From NCBI GenBank assembly GCA_045801465.1, contig JBJMSU010000135.1, positions 1-57,825 on the forward strand: a stretch of DNA of 57,825 nt, written 5' to 3'. The notes below the pieces were generated by a model. That model was given only the letters and a program-made list of their open reading frames with translations, was not told the origin of the DNA and searched no databases. Origin of the DNA: DATFWC01 sp045801465 (lineage in GTDB: Bacteria; Pseudomonadota; Alphaproteobacteria; Rhizobiales; Xanthobacteraceae). The translations under genes were made by a program, and so were the position numbers. This document shows, one piece after another, positions 27,139-36,483 of this stretch (positions within the stretch are counted from its first letter, which is position 1; each line of letters starts with the position of its first letter).

Positions 27139-28455
27139 ATGGCGGGGACGACCCTCGCGGCCGTTATGGCGGCAGCTCGCCCGGCCATGACGACGCAGAG
27201 CCCAGTGCTGTTGGTAGAGGTGAGCCGTTCGGGTTGCTGTGAGCGTGCGATGTGTGCTGCCAATGTGGGATCGATCCGCGCGACGATAGTGACGGCATTT
27301 GCCGTTTGCCTGCTGACTGCAGGGACCGCGGAAGCCCAGTTCCTGCTGTGGCCGCAGTACAGATCCTGGTGGGGCAATCATGCTCCGTTCCGGCACAAGC
27401 ACCCGCACAGGCACAGAAAGCCTCAACTGGCGAAGAAAACTCAGGCCGAGGACGCGCCAAAGGGCCCGCTCCAGATCATCATCTCGATCGCGGACCAGCG
27501 AATCTCGGTTTATGACGATGGGGCGCTGATCGCACGCTCGTCGGTGTCAACCGGCGTCCCGCGTCATCCGACGCCGCTTGGCGTATTCAGCGTGATCAGC
27601 AAAAAACGGTGGCACCGCTCGAATCTTTATAGCGATGCGCCGATGCCCTACATGCAGCGCATCACCTGGTCCGGCATCGCGCTGCATGCCGGTGTTCTGC
27701 CGGGCTATCCGGCCTCACACGGCTGTATTCGCTTGAAGAACGACTTTGCCATTCGACTGTGGCATCTCACCAAGCGCCGCACCCGCGTGATCATCGCGCC
27801 CGACGATACCCGACCGGTCGAGATCGCCAATGCACGCCTTTTTGTAGCGAAGCCGAAAGCCGCGTCCGGTCCGCCGGAGTCTCGGGCTGTCATTGCGGAT
27901 AACGCCATTGTTGCGGCCGCGGCGATGCATGCGCCGTCAACGCCCGATGCCGATACGCAACCAGTCACCAGTTCCCAGGTTCCGGGCTCGGCCGCCGCTG
28001 CCGTCGCGCCGCGAAAGGTTATCCCGATCTCCATTTTGGTAAGCCGTAAACTGAGCAGGCTCCTCGTGCGTCGGGGCTCCACGCCGCTGTTCGATAGTCC
28101 GGTCAAGATTCAAAATCCGGAGGAGCCGCTGGGAACCCACGTGTTTACCGTCATGGGAACCCAGAACGAGGATGCGGCACTTCGCTGGACCGTCGTGTCG
28201 ATTCCGGAGGGCTCTCCTCGCGCGCCCGAGCGCCCGACCACGCGGCGCAAATCGCCTGCCCAGCATATGGAGACCATCCTACCGGCGTCGTCGCCGGATC
28301 AGGCCAACATGGCTCTCGACCGAATTCAAATGCCACCGGATGTGGTTGAACGCATCTCCGAACTACTGACGCCAGGTTCCTCACTCATCGTGTCCGATTA
28401 CGGCATCAGCAAAGAGACCGGAAACGACACGGATTTCATCGTGGTCACGCAGTGA
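27139..28455 (+). CDS. L,D-transpeptidase (YkuD family)
   Basis: 438 residues; catalyses 3-3 cross-links in peptidoglycan or attachment of proteins. Hydrophobic signal TIVTAFAVCLLTAGTAEAQ, a His/Arg/Lys-rich stretch (HKHPHRHRKPQ), then the YkuD domain: IIISIADQRISVYDDG, HPTPLGVF and the catalytic SHGCIRL with HAGVLPGYPA before it. The C-terminal ~200 residues hold another strand-rich region of unknown role ending IVVTQ. Start uncertain: ATG 27139, or ATG 27250, which would give a more conventional signal peptide. 51 bp after the M15-like gene, perhaps one operon. Confidence 0.88.
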   Translation: MAGTTLAAVMAAARPAMTTQSPVLLVEVSRSGCCERAMCAANVGSIRATIVTAFAVCLLTAGTAEAQFLLWPQYRSWWGNHAPFRHKHPHRHRKPQLAKKTQAEDAPKGPLQIIISIADQRISVYDDGALIARSSVSTGVPRHPTPLGVFSVISKKRWHRSNLYSDAPMPYMQRITWSGIALHAGVLPGYPASHGCIRLKNDFAIRLWHLTKRRTRVIIAPDDTRPVEIANARLFVAKPKAASGPPESRAVIADNAIVAAAAMHAPSTPDADTQPVTSSQVPGSAAAAVAPRKVIPISILVSRKLSRLLVRRGSTPLFDSPVKIQNPEEPLGTHVFTVMGTQNEDAALRWTVVSIPEGSPRAPERPTTRRKSPAQHMETILPASSPDQANMALDRIQMPPDVVERISELLTPGSSLIVSDYGISKETGNDTDFIVVTQ

Positions 28456-28485
28456 GGCGGACGCCGCCGCATGATGAACGCGCCG

Positions 28486-29352
28486 CTATGAGGGATTTGG
28501 GCCCGAGCGGCCGGCGGCGCTGAGCGCCCGCGCCAGCGCCACGAAACCGTCGACCGGTATGTCCTCGGCCCGCGACGTCGGATCGAGACCGGCAGCGGTC
28601 AGGAGCCGCAATGGATCGCTGCCAAGCGCCTTGAGGCTCTGGCGCAGCATCTTGCGGCGCTGGCCGAACGCCGCTTGGGTCACGCGCTCGAGCGTGCGGC
28701 GGTCGCAGGCAAGCGGAGCTTGGCGCGGCTCGAGCCGCACCAGCGAGGACGTGATCTTGGGCGGCGGCACGAACGCGCTGGGTGCAACGTCGAACAGGAT
28801 GCGGGCCTGCGTGCGCCAGCCCGCCAGCACGGACAGACGACCGTAGGTCTTCGATCCGGGTCCGGCAACGATTCGCTCGGCCACTTCGCGCTGGAACATC
28901 AGCGTCATCGAGTCGTACCACGGCGGCCATGGCTCGACCGAAAGCCACGCGACGAGCAACGGCGTGGCGATGTTGTAGGGCAGGTTGGCGACGATCCGCG
29001 CCGGCGTCTCGCCGAGATACGGCGTCGGATCTGTCTCGAGCGCATCTCCCTCGACGATCGTGAGCCGCGACGGATCGTGCGCGGCAATTTCATTGAGCGC
29101 GTCGATGCAACGCCGGTCGCGCTCGATGGCGATCACACGGTGCGCGCCGGCCGCCAGCAGCGCCCGCGTGAGCCCGCCGGGACCGGGACCGACCTCGACC
29201 ACGCTGACGCCGTCCAGAGGTCCGGCCGCACGGGCGATGCGGGCCGTGAGGTTGAGGTCGAGCAGGAAGTTCTGACCGAGGGACTTGCGGGCGACGAGAC
29301 CGTGGCGGCGGATGACCTCGCGCAGCGGCGGAAGATCATCGATACTCGTCAT
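28486..29352 (-). CDS. rsmA: 16S rRNA dimethyladenosine transferase
   Basis: KsgA: dimethylates two adjacent adenines in helix 45 of 16S rRNA during 30S maturation. 288 residues, with KSLGQNFLLD near the N-terminus, SAM-binding VVEVGPGPGGLTRALL and the catalytic NLPYNI motif. Its ATG overlaps the pdxA stop by four bases. Convergent with the L,D-transpeptidase gene. Confidence 0.97.
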   Translation of the reverse strand: MTSIDDLPPLREVIRRHGLVARKSLGQNFLLDLNLTARIARAAGPLDGVSVVEVGPGPGGLTRALLAAGAHRVIAIERDRRCIDALNEIAAHDPSRLTIVEGDALETDPTPYLGETPARIVANLPYNIATPLLVAWLSVEPWPPWYDSMTLMFQREVAERIVAGPGSKTYGRLSVLAGWRTQARILFDVAPSAFVPPPKITSSLVRLEPRQAPLACDRRTLERVTQAAFGQRRKMLRQSLKALGSDPLRLLTAAGLDPTSRAEDIPVDGFVALARALSAAGRSGPNPS

Positions 29353-30377
29353 GGCGGGGCGGCGACGGCGTCGGTCTTGGCCGGCTGAGCCAGGCGGGCC
29401 GCCAGGCGGATGGCCGCGATCAGGCTCGATGGGTCGGCCCGTCCGGTGCCGGCAATGTCAAAGGCGGTGCCGTGGTCCGGCGAGGTGCGGACCAGTGGCA
29501 GTCCGAGGGTCGCGTTGACGGCATGGTCGAATGCGAGCGTCTTGATCGGGATCAAGGCCTGGTCGTGATACATGCACAATGCGGCGTCGTAGCCCGCGCG
29601 CGCCGCGGCATGGAACATGGAGTCGGCAGGCCGCGGCCCTTGCGCGTCGATGCCTTCCTGGCGCAGGCGCTCAACCGCGGGAGCCACAATGGTGTGGTCT
29701 TCCTTTCCGAGCGCGCCCGCTTCTCCCGCATGCGGATTGAGGCCGGCAACCGCCAGGCGCGGACGCGCAATGCCGAAACGCGTGGTCAGATCCCGCGCGA
29801 CGATGCGTCCGGTCTCGACGATCAGCTCGGTGCTGAGCCGCGCCGGGACTTCACTCAGCGGCAAGTGAATGGTGACAGGAACCACGGCGAGCTCCGGCGA
29901 CCACAGCATCATGACCGGGCGGGCGGATATGCCGGTCGCCTCCTGCACCAATCGGGCCAGGAACTCGGTGTGGCCCGGCTCGGTGAATCCCGAGCGGTAG
30001 AGGACGCCCTTGGCGACCGGGCTGGTAACCATGGCGCACGCAGTTCCGTCGAGCACGTCGGCGACGGCGCGCCGGATCGCCGCGATCGCGGCCGGCGCAC
30101 TGGACTGGTCGGGAAGGCCGGGCTCAGCCGTGATGACAACATCGATGGGCGCCAGCGGAAGGGCGTTGACGAACGCGGCAGCGGCGCCGCTCGGCTTGAC
30201 GATCTCCACCGGGACGTCGAGGCCCAGGCTGGCCGCGCGCCGGGCGACGAACTGCGGATCGGCAATCAGATAGAACGGGGGAAGCGCGACTTCGTCGCGC
30301 CGCAGCCAGGCGGCAAGCGTGATGTCGGCTCCGATTCCGGCCGGCTCCCCGACGGTCAGCGCCAGAGGCGGCGGCAT
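29349..30377 (-). CDS. pdxA: 4-hydroxythreonine-4-phosphate dehydrogenase
   Basis: Step of pyridoxal 5'-phosphate synthesis. LALTVGEPAGIGADI at the N-terminus, NPHAGEAGALGKED and MYHDQALIPIKTLAF (metal/substrate His) and the C-terminal TSPDHGTAFDIAGTG are diagnostic. About 342 residues from ATG 30377; a GTG at 30389 that overlaps the surA stop is equally possible. The longer open frame to 30698 is the surA shadow. Confidence 0.96.
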   Translation of the reverse strand: MPPPLALTVGEPAGIGADITLAAWLRRDEVALPPFYLIADPQFVARRAASLGLDVPVEIVKPSGAAAAFVNALPLAPIDVVITAEPGLPDQSSAPAAIAAIRRAVADVLDGTACAMVTSPVAKGVLYRSGFTEPGHTEFLARLVQEATGISARPVMMLWSPELAVVPVTIHLPLSEVPARLSTELIVETGRIVARDLTTRFGIARPRLAVAGLNPHAGEAGALGKEDHTIVAPAVERLRQEGIDAQGPRPADSMFHAAARAGYDAALCMYHDQALIPIKTLAFDHAVNATLGLPLVRTSPDHGTAFDIAGTGRADPSSLIAAIRLAARLAQPAKTDAVAAPP

Positions 30378-30385
30378 CGCCGACG

Positions 30386-31324
30386 TCACCGGTACTCGAT
30401 CATCGCACCGGCTCGCAGCTCCTTCAGGTAGCGCTTGCCTTGGTCGGCGAACCGCTCCTGCAGGATTTTTTCGCGAACCTCGCGCTTGCCGGGCAGCTCG
30501 CTGGTGATCTGCCGCTTGCGGCACAATGCGTACAGCTCGATGCCCTGCTGCGTCGTTTCCGGCGCCGTGAGCTTGCCTTCCGCCGTATTGTCCAGGATCT
30601 CGCGCAATTGCGCGGTCAGATCTCCCGATGTCCGGATGACGATATCGCGCACCGCGGTGTCGCGGAGCCCGCGGGCAAGACGGAGCCCCTCGTCGCAATT
30701 CTGGAATCGGCTGCGCAGGCCCTCGGCCTCGCGCTTGCGCGCGGCGATCACTTCTTCGGACGAGCCGCGCGGAACGATCAAGAGGATCGGTCGCAGCGTG
30801 TACTCGTAGCCCACCGCTGGCTGGTCCTCCTTTCTGTTCGATTGCAAGGTATCCAGGATCTCCTTCTCGCGAATCTGGAACGTGGACTGGAACTTGCCGC
30901 GAATGATCTGCGACCAGCCCATATCGGCCCTGATCCTCGTCTTCACCGCTTCGACGGAGATGCCCTGGCCGTTCAGCGCCTTGGCAAAGTTGTCCGGCGT
31001 GCTGCCGGCGCGGGTCGCGATGTTCTTGAACGCGTCGTCGACCTCACTGTCGGTGATTTCCAGCTTGTAGCGCTTGGCGGTCTGCAGCTTCAATTTCTCG
31101 TCGATCAGCTCGTCGATAACCTCCTGGCGTGCCGGAGTCTTGTGCGCCGACACCTGGATCAGCTTGGTGCGCTGAGCGATGTCGATTGCGGTAATCGGGT
31201 CGCCGTTTATCCGGGCGACCACCTGCTGGGCGGCCGCCGATACGTGCCAACTGGCGACAAGCCCCAGCGATAGAAGGGCTGCGGCAAGCCGGCGCGGCGG
31301 CAATATCCTCGGGTTTGCCATCAT
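30386..31324 (-). CDS. surA: SurA-like periplasmic chaperone / peptidyl-prolyl isomerase
   Basis: 312 residues, secreted (signal LAAALLSLGLVASWHVSAAAQ). VVARINGDPITAIDIAQRTKL and the helical N-terminal domain match SurA, which escorts outer-membrane proteins to the BAM complex. It is shorter than E. coli SurA (428), with room for at most one parvulin domain, which looks degenerate; this is usual in alphaproteobacteria. Sits between lptD and pdxA, the conserved order. Confidence 0.9.
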   Translation of the reverse strand: MMANPRILPPRRLAAALLSLGLVASWHVSAAAQQVVARINGDPITAIDIAQRTKLIQVSAHKTPARQEVIDELIDEKLKLQTAKRYKLEITDSEVDDAFKNIATRAGSTPDNFAKALNGQGISVEAVKTRIRADMGWSQIIRGKFQSTFQIREKEILDTLQSNRKEDQPAVGYEYTLRPILLIVPRGSSEEVIAARKREAEGLRSRFQNCDEGLRLARGLRDTAVRDIVIRTSGDLTAQLREILDNTAEGKLTAPETTQQGIELYALCRKRQITSELPGKREVREKILQERFADQGKRYLKELRAGAMIEYR

Positions 31325-31423
31325 CCTGTTCTGTTCGTCTTACCCCGCACGGGGCGGATCACCGGTTTAGCGAGGAAAAGCGAGGCGGTCATCACCATCC
31401 GGCGAAATGCCGCTCACGGGCGA

Positions 31424-31510
31424 GATGACTTTTCTTCGCATCGTCATCTCTCTCGTTGCTGGCATGATCTTCTCCGCAAACCCGGCATCCACTTTCGGAT
31501 CATGCCTTAG
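31424..31510. repeat. Composite hairpin repeat (GATGACTTTTC / GCATGATC type)
   Basis: Two linked imperfect palindromes: GATGACTTTTCTTCGCATCGTCATC (31424-31448) and CATGATCTTCTCCGCAA ... CCACTTTCGGATCATG (about 31463-31504). It ends next to the lptD stop codon. Same composite unit as 37991-38086, 39266-39387 and, inverted, 55491-55595. Confidence 0.75.
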
Positions 31511-31511
31511 A

Positions 31512-34010
31512 CTAGAAATGCAGCGAGCTGAACGGAGCAGTCTGGTCGGTTATACCGGTCAGATTGTCGACGCGCTGGGTGAAATGCGTGGTGCCGAGCG
31601 TGCGCAGGCTGATCTGCAGAAGCACGCTATGGATCGGCTGCGGCGTGACGGTGTAGCCGTAGCTGGTGATGTACGTCACCCGAACGGCGAAGCAGTCGTC
31701 GATGTAGCCGAGCCCGAAAATCGTTTGATTGACCTTTTCGGTCTCGAAATCGTAACGGAATCCGCCCGACAGGCTCCAATTCTGCGTCAGCTTGACGGAT
31801 CCGGTCGTGAGCGCAGCCTGCCGCCGTGTCAGAATGCCGATATCCGGCTGGGCGTCGTAGTTGCCGTAGATCAACGATACCGACCACCTCTCGAAGTTGA
31901 CGCGGCTTTCGAATTCGGCGGTGCGCACGTCGAGGCTCTTCTCGTCGAGGCGGAAGCGGGTGATGACCCCGTACGTGCTGGTCGGCTGAAACGTCAGGCG
32001 CGCCACATAGTCGGACGCCCGCGTTTCGAGCCCGCTGTCCAGGCCGGTATTGGTGATGTCAGGAGCCGCGAAGGAGTTCTTCCCGAACAGCTGGTACGAC
32101 TGACCGACCAGTGCGTTGACGTAGCCGCCGCGGTTGAACTGGGCGGTATATTGAACGGCCACGTTCGCCCGCGTCCCGCCTTCGACCCGGTCGTATCCGG
32201 AGAATTTGTCGATCGACAGCAGGTTGGCGTCGCTGAAGATCAGGCTCTGCGCATCTTCGTTGGGAAAGCGTCCGATCGCGGTTTCATTCGGCCTGACGAT
32301 CACCTGCGCGATCGGCTCGATGGTTTGCGTGCCCCACGAATGCACGCTGATGAAGGGGTAGCGATATTCGACGCCTGCCGCCGGCATGCCGCGGACCACG
32401 GTTGAGTCGCCGGTGGCGATGTAATTGGCGACACCCGGCTCCGGCGTGACCGAGAGCGCCGCTGCATCCACCCGTGCCGACACGAATGGCGTGAACATTT
32501 GGCCCCACGAGTCGACGATGGTACGTCGCCACAGCATGTCGGCGGACCCGCGCGTGAAATCTCCCGGGATGCCGCGCAGCAGGCAATTGGCCGGAATCTT
32601 GGCGGCCGGATCGGGTGTGGTCGGCGTGCACACGTTCATGTTGAAGGCAGCAAGCGTGATCGGATTGAAGTCAGCGTCCGAGCGGCTGAGGCTCGTCACA
32701 TTGAAGCGATATCCGAGCTCTCCACCGAAAACAGGCTGCTTCACGGTGTTGAAATAATCGATCACCGGGTGAATCACCGGCAGTTGCGACTGACTGTCGA
32801 AAGCCGAGAGACCGAGATAGTGGACGGCGCGAGCATCGAAGTAGCTGCGCTCGCCGCGCCCGGCCAGATAGGCCTGCGACACGATCTCCGGCGGGATCTT
32901 CATCACGCTGTAGTCTTGCAGGAACGGCTTGTCGGTGACGACGGTGCCGTCCCATCCCCACACCCACTGGTCGCCGAGGTTGAACTGCCCCGAACTTTGC
33001 ACCATGCCGCGGAAATCACGGAACCCGCTGTTGAAGGTGTCGTGCGGGAGTTCGTTGATGAACTGGTCCTTGTCGAGCTGCCAGATTCCCGCCGCGCGAA
33101 TCGAGTAGGCGCCGTCCATCAGCCGGTGCCGCCACTCGACCTGCAGGAGCGGACCCTGGTTGGATGTGATGGTGGGCGTAATGGTGAGATCGTAGTTCGG
33201 CGCCAGCGCCCAGTAGAACGGCGTCGTGACGCCGACGCCATAGACGCTGTTGTACGTGAAGGACGGCATGAGGAAGCCGGTCTTGCGCTTCACGGTCGGA
33301 TCGGGGGCGGAGAAGAACGGCACGTAGGCGAGGGGGACGCCGAAGAATTCGATCCGCGCATCCTCGTAGTAGACCATCTTCTCGGTCTGGTCGTGGATGA
33401 TGCGCGCGGCCTTGACCTGCCATAACGGCGGCTTTCTCGGGTCCTCCGCGCACGGTTCGCAGGCGGTGTAAACGCCGTTCTGGAACACCGTGATGTTGTT
33501 GTTGGTGCGCTCGGCGCTGACCGCGGCAATGCGGGTCTTGTCCGGCGAGTCGAGCCGCAGCGAATCGACGAATCCATCGCGGAAGTCGTCGCTGAGATTG
33601 AGCATGTTGGCGTAGAAAATCTTGCCGTCGGCGTCGGTCAATCTGATGTTGCCTTCGGCGTACAGGCGCTTGGCCTTCTGGTCGTAGATGACCTTGTCGG
33701 CCTCGAGGGTCGACCCGGCGTAATGGATCTGGACTCGGCTGACGGCGGAAACGCGTTCGTTGGTGTAATCGTATTGGATCTCGTCCGCCGTCACGAGCAT
33801 CTGCGCGCTCGGATCGTTGCGGCTCCTTTGCAGCTGCACGGCCGAGCTGCTGCCGTAGCCGCCCCGGCGCGCCGGCGCGCCGAGGAATTGCGCCTGCGCC
33901 GGGGTGACCTCCAACCAGCAACCCACTGCAATCAGCAAAACGGCAGCAAGCGCCGAGGCGCTGACCAATCCTCGTCGCTTTATCGTGGATGGGCGAGTGG
34001 TGACTGCCAT
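31512..34010 (-). CDS. lptD: LPS-assembly protein LptD
   Basis: Outer-membrane beta-barrel that inserts lipopolysaccharide into the outer leaflet. 832 residues from ATG 34010, which follows GGAGGACGGGTG. Signal peptide to about residue 35 (ALAAVLLIAVGCWLEVTPAQAQF), an OstA/LptA-like jellyroll (ADEIQYDYTNERVSAVSRVQIHYAG), then the strand-rich barrel ending with aromatic SSLHF, proper for BAM recognition. Two Cys pairs (CEPC and the CTP...NC segment) could form disulfides. The frame to 34478 is the lptG shadow. TAG stop lies beside the composite repeat. Confidence 0.96.
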   Translation of the reverse strand: MAVTTRPSTIKRRGLVSASALAAVLLIAVGCWLEVTPAQAQFLGAPARRGGYGSSSAVQLQRSRNDPSAQMLVTADEIQYDYTNERVSAVSRVQIHYAGSTLEADKVIYDQKAKRLYAEGNIRLTDADGKIFYANMLNLSDDFRDGFVDSLRLDSPDKTRIAAVSAERTNNNITVFQNGVYTACEPCAEDPRKPPLWQVKAARIIHDQTEKMVYYEDARIEFFGVPLAYVPFFSAPDPTVKRKTGFLMPSFTYNSVYGVGVTTPFYWALAPNYDLTITPTITSNQGPLLQVEWRHRLMDGAYSIRAAGIWQLDKDQFINELPHDTFNSGFRDFRGMVQSSGQFNLGDQWVWGWDGTVVTDKPFLQDYSVMKIPPEIVSQAYLAGRGERSYFDARAVHYLGLSAFDSQSQLPVIHPVIDYFNTVKQPVFGGELGYRFNVTSLSRSDADFNPITLAAFNMNVCTPTTPDPAAKIPANCLLRGIPGDFTRGSADMLWRRTIVDSWGQMFTPFVSARVDAAALSVTPEPGVANYIATGDSTVVRGMPAAGVEYRYPFISVHSWGTQTIEPIAQVIVRPNETAIGRFPNEDAQSLIFSDANLLSIDKFSGYDRVEGGTRANVAVQYTAQFNRGGYVNALVGQSYQLFGKNSFAAPDITNTGLDSGLETRASDYVARLTFQPTSTYGVITRFRLDEKSLDVRTAEFESRVNFERWSVSLIYGNYDAQPDIGILTRRQAALTTGSVKLTQNWSLSGGFRYDFETEKVNQTIFGLGYIDDCFAVRVTYITSYGYTVTPQPIHSVLLQISLRTLGTTHFTQRVDNLTGITDQTAPFSSLHF

Positions 34011-35098
34011 CACCCGTCCTCCAGATACAGCAACGCGACGAATCCGGTCAGTCCGCCGACGAACACAGGCAACCACGCTGCTGCCGCCGGGTGCATCAGC
34101 TCGGCCTTGCTCATGTCCTCGGTCACTTTCGACAGCACATAGAGCAGGAACCCTGCCAGCACGCCGCTCAAGACCATTCGCGTGACGCCGCCGAAGCGGA
34201 AGAACCGCAAGCTCACGGATGCCGCCAAGATGACCATCGCGGCCAACAGGAACGGACGGGCGAGCAGCAGTTGATATTGCAATCGATAGCCCGAGGCGGC
34301 GAGGCCCGCCTGCTCGGCCAGCTCGATATATTCGCGCAAGTGCCAGAAAGAGACCGTCTCCGGCGTCGCAAAGCTTTCGCGCACCTGTTCGGGGGTAAGA
34401 TTTGTGCTCAAAAGGTAGGAGGCATGCTGGCGCGGCGGCGCCCCGAAGCCATAAACGGTCGCGTCCTTGAGCTGCCAATACCCTGGTTCGAGCTCCGCGC
34501 TCTTGGCTTCGATGCGTTCCTGAAATTGGCCCGCCGCATTGAAGGTCAGCACCGTTACGCCGTCGAGGATCGCTCCCTGATTGCGGCTCGCCGAGGCATT
34601 GATCACCGCCTGGCCGTCGCCGTCGCGCTGGCTGATCCAGAAACCCGCATCGGCCTGCCGTGGTCCGGCGCGCTCACCGAACAATTCGGCCTCCAGCAGC
34701 TTGGAGTATTCGCGCAGGCCGGCCGACATGGGGTTGTAGACGAGGGTTGCAGCAATCCCCATCAACACGGCGACGAGAACGGCGGGCGAGATGAACTGCC
34801 AGGCCGAAATGCCTGCCGCCCGCGCGACCACCAGCTCGAGGCGACGCGACAGCGAGAGATAGCAAGCCATGGCTCCGATCAGGGTTGCGAAGGGGATGAT
34901 CCGCTCGGTGACCTGCGGGACACGATAGAATGAGATCTGCGCCACCACGAGGGCCGACGCGTTCGGCACCCGGCTGGCATGTCGGGTCATCTCCACGTAG
35001 TCGACCAGCACCACGAGAATGAAGATTCCTCCGAACACGGCCGCCGCCGCGCCCAGGAAGCGCATTCCGAAGTAGCGTGCGAGCGTACTCCCGATCAT
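34010..35098 (-). CDS. lptG: LPS export ABC transporter permease LptG
   Basis: 362 residues with six predicted transmembrane helices, three at each end around a periplasmic beta-jellyroll. YFGMRFLGAAAAVFGGIFILVVLVDYVE and TERIIPFATLIGAMACYLSLSRRLELVVARAAGIS (the coupling region) are family hallmarks. With LptF and LptB it extracts LPS from the inner membrane and passes it to LptC-A-D. Its stop overlaps the lptD start by one base; 13 bp after lptF. Confidence 0.95.
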   Translation of the reverse strand: MIGSTLARYFGMRFLGAAAAVFGGIFILVVLVDYVEMTRHASRVPNASALVVAQISFYRVPQVTERIIPFATLIGAMACYLSLSRRLELVVARAAGISAWQFISPAVLVAVLMGIAATLVYNPMSAGLREYSKLLEAELFGERAGPRQADAGFWISQRDGDGQAVINASASRNQGAILDGVTVLTFNAAGQFQERIEAKSAELEPGYWQLKDATVYGFGAPPRQHASYLLSTNLTPEQVRESFATPETVSFWHLREYIELAEQAGLAASGYRLQYQLLLARPFLLAAMVILAASVSLRFFRFGGVTRMVLSGVLAGFLLYVLSKVTEDMSKAELMHPAAAAWLPVFVGGLTGFVALLYLEDG

Positions 35099-35111
35099 CG
35101 ACGATTCTGCC

Positions 35112-36266
35112 TCATGTGGCGACCCGCGCGAACCGTGTCGCGAAGACCGCGACCGCGGCGGTAATCACCCGCGGCGGCTCGATCGTGATGCCGCGCGCGA
35201 CCACCAGCAATCCGACCGCGAAGCCGAGTACCAGCGAGCAATAGAGAACGATCACGGCGGAAGGATTTTGCGCGGCGAAAATCGTGCTGCCGAAACCGAC
35301 GAAGCGGAGCGCTCCGACGGCCAAGATGGTGAGGCCGAGCGCAAAAGCGCGGCTTTGACGTGTGGTTGCGGGTGTTCCGAGAAACGCATAGGCGAGCACC
35401 GCGAAGGCGAGCGGGTACAAGGGGGCCGCAAGCCGATCGTGGAGCTCGGCGCGGAACACGCCCGGTTGCGCCGTGTAGGCGGCATCGCTTGGCTCGGGCG
35501 CCATCAATTCCCACAAGTAGCGCTCGCGCGCCGAGAGGCTGCGTCCGTCCGCTCCACCTGAAAAGCGCGACAGATCGAAGGCATAGCGGTCGAACAGGAC
35601 GATGGTGGGATCGCGCCGCGTCTCTTCGCGCCGTTGCACGCTGCCGCTCTCGAGGACCAGGAAGGTGCCGTGATCGTTTTCCAGGATGTCGCCGCGCTCG
35701 GCCAGGAAGGTGGCGCGCTCCTTGGGATCGCGGCGATCGTCGATGAGGATGCCGATCAACTGCCCATTGGGCCGCCGTTCGCGGATATGGAAAGTCAGCC
35801 CTCGTTCGATGGTGGTGAAGCGGCCCGGCTTGACGATGGTGGTGACGAGGTCGGCCCGCAATTGCGCCGCCCAGGTCCGCAATTCCCGCAAGCCCTTCGG
35901 CCCCAGATAGGCCCCGATCACGGCGACCATGACCGAGACCACCAGCGCAACCAGGACGAACGGCACGAACAGCCGCCACGGCGAAATTCCAGCGGCGCTC
36001 ATCACGACCATTTCCGAATCGGCGTTCAGCTTGTTGAGCGTGTAGGTCACCGCCACCATGAGCGCGACGGGCGCGATGATGAGGACGAGGACGGGAATGA
36101 GAAGGCCGGTCATGCCGATGAAGACCAGGATCGCCTGACCCTGATTCGTCATCAGATCGATTTCCCGCAAAGCCTGCGTGACCCAGATCAACAAAGTCAG
36201 ACTCACGGCAATCAGCGCAAAGGCGCCGAACGTCGTGCGGAAAATGTACCTGTCGATGGAATTCAT
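35112..36266 (-). CDS. lptF: LPS export ABC transporter permease LptF
   Basis: 384 residues; same fold as LptG and its partner. MNSIDRYIFRTTFGAFALIAVSLTLLIWVTQALREIDLM is a typical LptF start, with LNADSEMVVMSAAGISPWRL as the ATPase-coupling helix. The C-terminal membrane bundle is complete. Divergent from pepA across about 215 bp. Confidence 0.95.
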   Translation of the reverse strand: MNSIDRYIFRTTFGAFALIAVSLTLLIWVTQALREIDLMTNQGQAILVFIGMTGLLIPVLVLIIAPVALMVAVTYTLNKLNADSEMVVMSAAGISPWRLFVPFVLVALVVSVMVAVIGAYLGPKGLRELRTWAAQLRADLVTTIVKPGRFTTIERGLTFHIRERRPNGQLIGILIDDRRDPKERATFLAERGDILENDHGTFLVLESGSVQRREETRRDPTIVLFDRYAFDLSRFSGGADGRSLSARERYLWELMAPEPSDAAYTAQPGVFRAELHDRLAAPLYPLAFAVLAYAFLGTPATTRQSRAFALGLTILAVGALRFVGFGSTIFAAQNPSAVIVLYCSLVLGFAVGLLVVARGITIEPPRVITAAVAVFATRFARVAT

Positions 36267-36483
36267 CGTCCCCGTGGCCCCGTCAGCCCCCGCGACCGGC
36301 AGGCGTCATCGCCCCGCCGGTACGTGCACCGGCGAGACTTGTCCATTAATCGCTCGATAAAGTGGCCCAGCCAAGGCAATGCACTGAAAAATCTCGCATT
36401 GTGGCTTTTTGGACATGCCCGAGGGGATGCTGTAAGGGGACTGCCCGTTTGCCATGCCATTCGGCGGAAAGGACGCCTCGGTC

